A stretch of DNA of 5,848 bases. Origin: Thiomonas sp. GTDB taxonomy: Bacteria > Pseudomonadota > Gammaproteobacteria > Burkholderiales > Burkholderiaceae_C. Below the pieces are notes generated by a model. The model saw only the letters and a list, made by a program, of their open reading frames with translations, made no database searches and was not told where the DNA came from. Shown here piece by piece: positions 1-5,848 of the stretch. The stretch is taken from NCBI GenBank assembly GCA_027451915.1, contig DAIDHU010000341.1, positions 1-5,848 of the forward strand, read 5' to 3'. The position numbers were made by a program, and so were the translations under genes. The stretch's first letter is position 1, and every line of letters begins with the position of its first letter.

Positions 1-10
1 CCCTGCCGGC

Positions 11-50
11 GCCCTGTCCACGCGCTGTCCACGCCCTGCCCACGCCTGCC
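11..50. repeat. Imperfect 11-bp tandem repeat, about 3.6 copies
   Basis: Three consecutive 11-bp units, gccctgtccac (11-21), gcgctgtccac (22-32) and gccctgcccac (33-43), are followed by a partial unit gcctgcc (44-50). Units differ from each other by one or two bases. The array ends just before the ATG at 54. Because 11 is not a multiple of 3, a change in copy number would shift any reading frame running through it. It may be a simple low-complexity expansion in GC-rich DNA; the window edge hides how far it extends upstream. Confidence 0.6.
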
Positions 51-53
51 GCC

Positions 54-1817
54 ATGCCAACGCCCGCCTGCCTGCCCGAGCTGCCTGCCGTGTCCGCCGA
101 GCCCGCCCGTTCGGGCCGCCCCGGCCTCGCTGTCCTCAGGGGCTGGCCCATTCCGGTCGCGAGGCCGGCCTGGGCGCGGGCCGCGCTGGCCGCCGCAGCC
201 TTCGCGGTCGTCACGCTGGCCGCGGCGCAGCCTGCCCCGGCGCAGTCCGTCCCGCCCGCACAGGCAGCGCAGTACCTGCCGGGCGCGGGTGCGACGAATG
301 TGCAGCGCCTGGTGCATCCGAGCCTGCGCCTGAGCTCGCCGCGACAGGCGCAGGAGGCCCTGCTTGCGGGAGTGCAACTGCTCGGGCCGCTCGGCACGCC
401 GGTGCCCGGGGTGCTGCGCCTGCAGGGCTCGGGGCTGGTGTTCGAACCCGCGATGCCGCTGGCCGCCTGCACCCGCTACACCCTGTCCGTCGGCCCTGCC
501 GGCGCGGCCTCGCTGCGCAGCGAGTTCACCACCGCCTGCAGCCACTGGAGCGAGCCGGTGCAGATCGACGACCCGCATACGGCGCGGCGCCCCGATCGCG
601 GCGCCGATGCCGTGCAGGTGGCCGCGAGCGCGGGCGGGGGTGCCTGGGCCGCGTGGTTCCAGAGCGACGGCCGGCGCAGCGCCATCGAGGCCAGCCGGCT
701 GAGCCCGGACACCGGTTCCTGGCAGGGCCCGCGGCGCATCGACCTGCGCGCCGGCGCGGGCGCCACGCTGCCGGTCCTGGCCACGCTGTCCGACGGGCGG
801 GTGCTGGCGGCCTGGGTGCAGGACGTGCACGGCCACGCCGGGGTGTTCGCCCGCGTGCTGGGCGCCGACGCGCACGCGCCGGCCGCGCGCCTGGACGATC
901 CGCGCCTGGCGGCCAGCCCGACCGATGTGCAGCTGGCCACCGATGCGGCGGGCGACGCGGTCGCCGTGTGGCAGCAGCCGGGGGCTCGGCGCACACAGGC
1001 CTGGGCCGCGCACTGGAGCGCCGCCCAGGGCCGCTGGAGCGCGGCGCAGGCGCTCGATGCGGCGCCCGCGCCGGACTATGCGCCGGTCGTGGCCGGCGCG
1101 GGCGAGGACCGATTCGTGGCGGCCTGGGAACGCGGAGCGGCCGGCCATGAGCGCATCGCCGCCAGCCGCTGGCTGGGACAGGGCTGGTCCCGGCCCCGCC
1201 TGCTCAGCGCCCCCGGCGTGCGGGCACGCCGGGTCACGCTCGCGCTGGGTTCCGGGGGGGAACTGGCGGCGGCGTGGATCCAGGGCCAGGGCGCGGCGCG
1301 GCGCGTGGCTCTGCGCAGGCTGCTTGTGCCCGGCTGGAGCGGCGCCCCGGCGCGCCTGCTCGAAGGCCCCGGGCTGCAGGGGCCTGCCGTGTCCGCGGCA
1401 CTGAGCCTGGACCCGGCGGGTGACGCGGCGGTGGCCTGGGAGCAGCAGACTTCGCCCCAGGGCGATTACGTGATCGAGGCGACGCACTGGATGCGCGGCG
1501 CGCCGGCTCCCCGGGCCGGCGAGCGCATCGACCCGCGCGGCCAGCGCAACGCCGGCAACCCCGTGCTGCTGAGCGACCCGGCTGGCAACCTGGTCTGCGC
1601 CTGGTACCAGGACACCACCCAGGGCCTGCAGGTTCTGGCCGCGCGATTCGACGCCTCCAGCCGACGCTGGCAGGCGGCCCAGCTGCTGTCGGATCCGCGC
1701 AGCACCGTGCAGGCCAGTTTCCCCGCGCTCGCGGTGGACGCAGCGGGCAGCTTCACCGTGGTCTGGCAGCAATACAACGGCTGGCGCGACATCGTCGAGG
1801 CCAGCCGGCTGGACTGA
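54..1817 (+). CDS. Exported protein with Ig-like domain and eight beta-propeller-type repeats
   Basis: I do not recognise a named gene. A hydrophobic segment at about residues 43-58, followed by APA before Q64, looks like a Sec signal peptide, so the protein is probably periplasmic, surface-bound or secreted. Residues 74-161 resemble an SbsA-type bacterial Ig-like (Big_5) domain, ending in a YTLSV...FTT strand pattern; C139 and C162 could form a disulfide. Residues 165 to the end hold eight repeats whose core is a G-x-x-x-A-W-x-Q-like strand, with Trp at 201, 254, 306, 358, 408, 462, 517 and 571. This fits a beta-propeller, perhaps a binding or adhesion scaffold; no catalytic motif is visible. 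The start is uncertain: about 40 Pro/Ala-rich residues precede the signal, no clear ribosome-binding site lies before the ATG at 54, the frame is open to the window edge, and the only nearby in-frame alternative is GTG at 90. The frame itself is well supported by the repeats. Confidence 0.82.
   Translation: MPTPACLPELPAVSAEPARSGRPGLAVLRGWPIPVARPAWARAALAAAAFAVVTLAAAQPAPAQSVPPAQAAQYLPGAGATNVQRLVHPSLRLSSPRQAQEALLAGVQLLGPLGTPVPGVLRLQGSGLVFEPAMPLAACTRYTLSVGPAGAASLRSEFTTACSHWSEPVQIDDPHTARRPDRGADAVQVAASAGGGAWAAWFQSDGRRSAIEASRLSPDTGSWQGPRRIDLRAGAGATLPVLATLSDGRVLAAWVQDVHGHAGVFARVLGADAHAPAARLDDPRLAASPTDVQLATDAAGDAVAVWQQPGARRTQAWAAHWSAAQGRWSAAQALDAAPAPDYAPVVAGAGEDRFVAAWERGAAGHERIAASRWLGQGWSRPRLLSAPGVRARRVTLALGSGGELAAAWIQGQGAARRVALRRLLVPGWSGAPARLLEGPGLQGPAVSAALSLDPAGDAAVAWEQQTSPQGDYVIEATHWMRGAPAPRAGERIDPRGQRNAGNPVLLSDPAGNLVCAWYQDTTQGLQVLAARFDASSRRWQAAQLLSDPRSTVQASFPALAVDAAGSFTVVWQQYNGWRDIVEASRLD
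546..1814 (+). repeat. Eight protein-level repeats of about 53 residues
   Basis: Within the exported protein, residues 165-587 repeat a two-part unit: a strand like W-S/Q-x-x-x-x-L/I-D, then a strand like D-x-x-G-x-x-x-A-A-W-x-Q. The conserved Trp residues are spaced 53, 52, 52, 50, 54, 55 and 54 apart. The regular spacing with divergent sequence suggests an old repeat fold rather than a recent DNA duplication. The first half-unit (SHWSEPVQI, from residue 163) precedes the first core strand and the last unit ends with the protein. Confidence 0.7.
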
Positions 1818-1834
1818 TCGAGCGCCAGCCCCAT

Positions 1835-1855
1835 GCCCCGCGCTTGCCGCGGGGC
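1835..1855. terminator. GC-rich hairpin after the propeller gene, possible terminator
   Basis: An 8-bp perfect stem, gccccgcg (1835-1842) with cgcggggc (1848-1855), closes a 5-base loop, cttgc. It begins 18 bp after the stop codon at 1817. No T tract follows on either strand, so it is not a classical intrinsic terminator; it may act with Rho or protect the 3' end of the message. Confidence 0.4.
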
Positions 1856-1862
1856 GCCAGGA

Positions 1863-1891
1863 TTGCCATCGGCAACGCCAGGCCCTACGCT
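1863..1891 (+). promoter_or_regulatory. Possible sigma-70-like promoter for the UPF0145 operon
   Basis: TTGCCA (1863-1868; five of six match TTGACA) lies 17 bp before TACGCT (1886-1891; three of six match TATAAT), between the hairpin and the start codon at 1946. The -35 box is part of a small inverted repeat, TTGCC-ATC-GGCAA (1863-1875), which could be an operator. The -10 match is weak, so this is a suggestion based on spacing and position only. Confidence 0.3.
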
Positions 1892-1931
1892 TGGGACGCG
1901 GGCGCCTCGGGCGCGGCCGCGGCAAGGGTCC

Positions 1932-1937
1932 AAGGGG
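1932..1937 (+). promoter_or_regulatory. Ribosome-binding site that sets the UPF0145 start
   Basis: AAGGGG sits 8 bases before the ATG at 1946. It supports that ATG over the upstream in-frame TTG at 1844, which falls in the loop of the preceding hairpin and would add 34 Ala/Gly/Arg-rich residues unlike the family. Confidence 0.65.
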
Positions 1938-1945
1938 GGCTTTTC

Positions 1946-2266
1946 ATGCTGATCGTCACCACCGAGAACGTGCCGGGACACACGGTGCGCGAGGTCAAGG
2001 GACAGGTATTCGGCGTCACCGTGCGCAGCCGCGGGCTGGGGGGCAACATGATGGCCGGCCTGCGCACCATCGTCGGGGGCGAGATTCCCGAATACACCCA
2101 GATGCTGGAAGAGGCTCGGCGGCACGCCATCGACCGCATGGTGGAGAACGCCCTCATGCGCAAGGCCAATGCCATCGTCATGATGCGCTTCGATTCCTCC
2201 GAACTGGGCCAGTCGATGAGCGAGATCGTGGCCGACGGCACCGCGGTGGTGATCGACCCGGTCTGA
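1946..2266 (+). CDS. ybjQ: YbjQ/UPF0145 family protein
   Basis: The 106-residue product matches the small YbjQ/UPF0145 family in length and pattern: an N-terminal beta strand (MLIVTTENVPG), then GQVFGVTVRSRG, GGEIPEYTQMLEEAR, the helix continuing through M-V-E-N-A, then ANAIVMMRFDSS and a closing GTAVVI strand. Family members form small ring-like oligomers and are often labelled putative heavy-metal-binding proteins, but their cellular role is not settled. This copy has no cysteine, so any metal binding would use other residues. The usual aromatic residue before the final GTAV is Asp here (VADGTAV). It is cytoplasmic as far as can be seen, with no signal or membrane segment. It is probably the first gene of an operon with the membrane protein 22 bp downstream and the amidase. 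The family call is firm; the symbol is by family similarity. Confidence 0.9.
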   Translation: MLIVTTENVPGHTVREVKGQVFGVTVRSRGLGGNMMAGLRTIVGGEIPEYTQMLEEARRHAIDRMVENALMRKANAIVMMRFDSSELGQSMSEIVADGTAVVIDPV

Positions 2267-2288
2267 AGCCGCCGGAGGCAAGGAAGCC

Positions 2289-2585
2289 ATGCTGCGCTTG
2301 TTCGTGCTGCTGCTCGGCGCGGCGCTGAGCCTGGGCGGAGCGCTGGTGCTGGTGGTGCACGGGCCGCGCGGCGCCGGCCTGCAGGCCCTGGTGCTGGGCC
2401 TGCTGCTGCTGGGCGGCACGCTGTTCGAGCGCCTGCGCTACGGCGAGTCCGACGCGCCGCCCGCCGGCGCCGATTGGGAGCGCACCGACGAGACCTTCGT
2501 CGACCCGGGCAGCGGGCGCCCGATGGCCGTGTACCAGAACCGCAGCACCGGCAAGCGCCGCTACGTGCCCATCGGGCGCCGCTGA
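2289..2585 (+). CDS. Small two-helix membrane protein of unknown function
   Basis: I do not recognise a named family. The 98-residue product has two hydrophobic helices, about residues 3-23 and 29-46, separated by a short HGPRG turn, so it should form a membrane hairpin. A soluble tail follows from about residue 47, ending in a charged, aromatic motif (ETFVDPGSGRPMAVYQN, then TGKRRYVP). The basic residues just after helix 2 (ERLRY) suggest that both termini face the cytoplasm. The ATG is well supported by GGAGG (2274-2278) and AAGGA (2280-2284). It lies 22 bp after the UPF0145 gene and 15 bp before the amidase gene, which suggests co-transcription. The tail may bind a partner or nucleic acid, but that is a guess from charge alone. 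Confidence 0.8.
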   Translation: MLRLFVLLLGAALSLGGALVLVVHGPRGAGLQALVLGLLLLGGTLFERLRYGESDAPPAGADWERTDETFVDPGSGRPMAVYQNRSTGKRRYVPIGRR

Positions 2586-2600
2586 GCGGATCCCCGAGCC

Positions 2601-4104
<1,504 letters not shown>

Positions 4105-4109
<5 letters not shown>

Positions 4110-4143
4110 GCCCCGCGCGCGCCGCGCGCCCGCCAGGCTCAGG
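4105..4143. terminator. Bidirectional inverted repeat over two convergent stop codons
   Basis: An 8-bp outer stem, cctgagcc (4105-4112) with ggctcagg (4136-4143), encloses a 6-bp inner stem, gcgcgc (4115-4120) with gcgcgc (4124-4129). The outer arms contain the amidase TGA (4107-4109) and the opposing gene's stop (TCA on the plus strand, 4139-4141). Its position between converging genes suggests a two-way terminator, but neither side has a T tract. Confidence 0.5.
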
Positions 4144-4423
4144 GATGCCAGCCGAGCAGCATCGCCACGCCGAGCGCCAGCACCAGGGCCAGCGCGACGC
4201 CGACCAGACGGCGCAGGGCGCGCAGCTGGGAGCGCAATTCCTCGATCTCGGGCGCCCGCGGCTGCGCCGGCGCGGGGGCGACGCCAGGCGTCGGGCGCTC
4301 GCCCGGCAGCGTATCGCCGGGGCCGGCAGCTTGCGCCGCCTCGCGGCGCTTGCGGATGTCTTCCAGCAGGCCTGGCAGGACGTTGTCCACGTTGGCCTGC
4401 GGCGGCGGCAGCTTGCCCGGCAT
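4139..4423 (-). CDS. Small protein with C-terminal membrane anchor, function unknown
   Basis: I do not recognise this 94-residue protein. Residues 12-31 could form an amphipathic charged helix (LLEDIRKRREAAQ), 34-58 are Pro/Ala/Gly-rich and probably flexible, 59-72 are heptad-like (EIEELRSQLRALRR), and 73-91 form one hydrophobic segment ending in GWHP. With no N-terminal signal, it looks like a tail-anchored membrane protein whose body lies in the cytoplasm. The ATG at 4423 is chosen because GGAGG (4435-4431) sits 7 bases upstream; a GTG at 4447 in the same frame has no such support and lies in a hairpin loop. It follows the sorB-like gene by 97 bp on the same strand, separated by two hairpins, so co-expression with the sulfite dehydrogenase is possible but not shown. 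Confidence 0.75.
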   Translation of the reverse strand: MPGKLPPPQANVDNVLPGLLEDIRKRREAAQAAGPGDTLPGERPTPGVAPAPAQPRAPEIEELRSQLRALRRLVGVALALVLALGVAMLLGWHP

Positions 4424-4427
4424 GAAA

Positions 4428-4467
4428 AATCCTCCCCGCGCGCCCACGCGGCGCCCCGGGGAGGATT
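4428..4467 (-). promoter_or_regulatory. Hairpin covering the ribosome-binding site, with T tract
   Basis: An 11-bp perfect inverted repeat, aatcctccccg (4428-4438) with cggggaggatt (4457-4467), encloses 18 bases that can form another 5-bp stem (gcgcc with ggcgc). In the minus-strand transcript the 3' arm contains the GGAGG used by the gene starting at 4423, and five T residues (4429-4425) straddle the arm's end just before the start codon. The structure would hide the ribosome-binding site, and it also has the form of an intrinsic terminator. It may therefore attenuate readthrough from the upstream cytochrome gene or control translation. Confidence 0.5.
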
Positions 4468-4474
4468 GTAGAAG

Positions 4475-4496
4475 CCGCCCCCGCCGGCGGGGGCGG
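4475..4496. terminator. Perfect 22-bp GC palindrome, possible terminator of the cytochrome gene
   Basis: The left arm ccgcccccgcc (4475-4485) is the exact reverse complement of the right arm at 4486-4496. It begins 24 bases past the stop of the sorB-like gene in the minus-strand transcript. With no spacer the RNA hairpin would need a few central bases as loop, leaving about 9 GC pairs. Only a short pyrimidine stretch (cttct) follows, so termination strength is uncertain. Confidence 0.4.
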
Positions 4497-4520
4497 GCGG
4501 ACCGGACGGGCGGCGCGCCT

Positions 4521-4859
4521 TCAGTGCGCGCCCTTGAGCTGGGCGATGTAGTCCGCGATCAGCGGCACCTGGTCCTCCGGGATCGGCGCCTTGAAGGCAT
4601 TCCTCATCTTGCTCACCTCGACCAGCCAGGCCGCCTTGCTCAGCGTGGGCTGGGTCTCGACCATGCCGTAGGAATGGCACATCAGGCAATAGGCGTTGGC
4701 GGCCTTCGCGCCGGCGCTGTCTCCGGGGAACACGCGATTGCTCACCGGCAGCTCGATGCTGCGGATCGTGGGCGTCGAATCCGCGGCGCTCGCCGTGCCG
4801 CACAGACCCAGGCCGAGCAGCATGGCACCCAACAGGCGCAGGGATGGCTTGTGGTTCAT
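4521..4859 (-). CDS. sorB: Monohaem cytochrome c, SorB-like sulfite dehydrogenase subunit
   Basis: The 112-residue product has a Sec signal peptide (hydrophobic residues 8-20, likely cleaved after ASA at 23-25) and one CxxCH haem site, CLMCH at 58-62. M85 in the SKMRNAF segment is the likely distal haem ligand, and a C-terminal helix (PLIADYIAQL) is typical of small class I cytochromes c. It lies 13 bp after the sorA-like frame on the same strand, the arrangement of sorAB, in which the haem subunit takes electrons from the molybdenum subunit during periplasmic sulfite oxidation and passes them to cytochrome c. The strong ribosome-binding site fixes the ATG at 4859. The haem protein call is firm; the SorB assignment rests mainly on its neighbour. 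It appears intact even though the upstream partner carries a stop codon. Confidence 0.88.
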   Translation of the reverse strand: MNHKPSLRLLGAMLLGLGLCGTASAADSTPTIRSIELPVSNRVFPGDSAGAKAANAYCLMCHSYGMVETQPTLSKAAWLVEVSKMRNAFKAPIPEDQVPLIADYIAQLKGAH

Positions 4860-4868
4860 GGCTTGGCT

Positions 4869-4874
4869 CTCCTC
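4869..4874 (-). promoter_or_regulatory. Ribosome-binding site of the sorB-like gene overlapping the sorA stop
   Basis: GAGGAG, read on the minus strand, lies 9 bases before the ATG at 4859 and overlaps the TGA (4875-4873) that ends the sorA-like frame. The overlap suggests the two genes are translated from one message and possibly coupled. Confidence 0.65.
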
Positions 4875-5848
4875 AGGCGGCGGTGACGGTGACGGACTCG
4901 ACCACGTTGCGCATGAAGCCGCCCGGATTCCAGTTCGGCTTCATCGGCTGCTTGAGCCCGTCCGTGTTCGTGCAGCGCACCATCAGCGTGTGCTCGCCGC
5001 GCGCCAGTTGCACATGCGCCTTCCACTGCCGGAAGCTGTAGCGCCCGTAGTCGTGCCCGAGCTGCGCCGGGCGCCAGCTGCGCCCGCCGTCGCTGGACAG
5101 CTGCACCATGCGCACCCCCGCGGCGCCGCCGAAGGCGATGCCCCGCAGTTCCACCGCGTGCCCGGCGCGTACCGTGGCGGCGCCGGCCATGTTGGTGAAA
5201 AACGACCTCGGCACCATGCGGTTGATGGGGACGAACTTCACCCCCTTCTCGCCCGGGCTCATGTCGGCATGGGGCCAGTTGTCCGGGATGGTGTAGGCGG
5301 GGTGCATCCAGAAGTTGGTGTCCTAGTGGTCCAGCACGCGAATGTGCTGCAGCGCCTTGGTCCAGTAGGTGGCGTACCAGCCGGGAACCACCAGGCGGAA
5401 GGGGAAGCCGTTGAGCAGAGGCAGCGACTCGCCGTTCATCTGCCAGGCGATCATGACCTCGCCGTCGCGGGCGTGGTCCACCGAGAGCGATTTTTTCAGA
5501 TTGGGCGCGGTGGGCACGACCGGCCGGTCGGCTCCCTCGAACTGGACTTGCACGGCCCCCGGCTTCACGCCGGCGGCATCCAGCACGTCGCGCAGGCGCA
5601 CACCCACCCAGCGCGCGTTGCCCATCGCCCCGTTGCCCCATTCGCCCCCCGGGACGCGCGGTTCGAAAAAGCCGCGGGAGTTGCCCGAGCACTGGTTCAC
5701 CGCGGCCAGTTCCACATGCGGGAATCCGCTCATGAGCTCGGCCAGCGTGAAACGCATCTGGTTGTTCACATGGCCGCTGATCGTGACCGTGTGGGTGGTC
5801 GCGTCCATGGTCGTGGGCACGCCGGCCCAGTGCCAGCGCACGTAGAAC
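4873..5848 (-). pseudogene. sorA: SorA-like molybdenum sulfite dehydrogenase, interrupted by in-frame TAG, 5' partial
   Basis: The frame is open from the window edge (5847) to the TGA at 4875-4873 except for one TAG at 5325-5323. The 323 visible residues cover most of a SUOX-fold molybdopterin domain and the C-terminal Mo-co dimerisation domain. The first half shows YVRWH, AVNQCSGNSRG (Mo-ligand Cys, codon 5691-5689), NGAMGNARW and NGFPFRLVVPGWY. The second half shows FWMHPAY, SSDGGRSW and YSFRQW. Counting the stop as one residue, the His-Cys distance is 47 and the Cys-Tyr distance 132, equal to H57-C104-Y236 of Starkeya novella SorA as I recall that numbering. So no codon is lost or gained around the stop. 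SoxC is a more distant alternative; NQCSGNSRG and the adjacent cytochrome favour SorA. The N-terminus and export signal (normally Tat) lie outside. If the TAG is real, the truncated product would lack Tyr and the dimer domain and should be inactive. A sequencing error is also possible. Confidence 0.85.
5323..5325 (-). other. In-frame amber stop inside the sorA-like gene
   Basis: Read on the minus strand, the codons run CTG GAC CAC TAG GAC ACC AAC TTC TGG ATG, giving VLDH-stop-DTNFWM. Single-base changes would give Gln, Glu, Lys, Leu, Ser, Trp or Tyr. The frame is unchanged on both sides, and no start codon with a ribosome-binding site is apparent just downstream; the first ATG after the stop (5307) lies within the conserved FWM motif. 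Confidence 0.9.

Noticed and set aside
1254..1260. A run of seven G residues in the propeller gene as a phase-variation tract
   Set aside because: The run codes in frame for Gly-Gly before Glu, the repeat pattern continues unbroken across it, and short G runs are expected at this GC content.
1466..2419. A 317-codon minus-strand frame
   Set aside because: It is antisense to the propeller-repeat gene and the UPF0145 gene, both of which have clear protein patterns; its own product shows none.
4873..5307. The distal sorA fragment as a separate 144-residue gene
   Set aside because: Its first ATG lies inside the conserved FWM motif, there is no ribosome-binding site in a usual place, and the frame matches the upstream fragment exactly; it is the second half of one interrupted gene.
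5323..5325. Pyrrolysine at the TAG codon
   Set aside because: Pyrrolysine is known mainly from methylamine methyltransferases in archaea and a few bacteria; nothing here suggests that machinery, and mutation or sequencing error is simpler.

Overview
The window is very GC-rich (roughly 70% or more by eye) and densely coded, with strong Shine-Dalgarno sites and short intergenic gaps. Together with a SorAB-type sulfite dehydrogenase locus and a UPF0145 (YbjQ) operon, this suggests a betaproteobacterium, most likely from Burkholderiales. That placement is an inference; nothing seen here fixes the genus.

Layout. Positions 1-53 hold an imperfect 11-bp tandem repeat. Positions 54-1817 (+) encode an exported protein of about 587 residues, with a signal-like segment, an SbsA-type bacterial Ig-like domain and eight repeats of about 53 residues that look like beta-propeller blades. 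A hairpin and a possible promoter lie in the 128-bp gap that follows. Next is a tight plus-strand cluster: a YbjQ/UPF0145 protein (1946-2266), a two-helix membrane protein of unknown function (2289-2585), and an amidase-signature hydrolase resembling 6-aminohexanoate-cyclic-dimer hydrolases (2601-4109). The gaps are 22 and 15 bp, so these are probably one operon.

The remaining genes are on the minus strand and converge on the amidase, sharing an inverted repeat that spans both stop codons. In transcription order they are a sorA-like molybdenum sulfite dehydrogenase subunit (5848-4873, 5' end outside the window), a sorB-like monohaem cytochrome c (4859-4521), and a small protein with a C-terminal membrane anchor (4423-4139). 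SorA and SorB normally form a periplasmic complex that oxidises sulfite to sulfate and passes electrons to cytochrome c.

Two points deserve attention. First, the sorA-like frame carries one in-frame TAG at 5325-5323, with no frameshift and with the predicted active-site residues at normal spacing on both sides. It is a recent nonsense mutation, a sequencing error, or (less likely) a readthrough site. Second, the ribosome-binding site of the gene after sorB lies inside a strong hairpin followed by a T tract, which looks like an attenuator, a translation-blocking element or a terminator. I found no mobile element, CRISPR array, tRNA or rRNA. No stretch over 300 bp lacks a gene. Nothing here is clearly a new multi-gene system.
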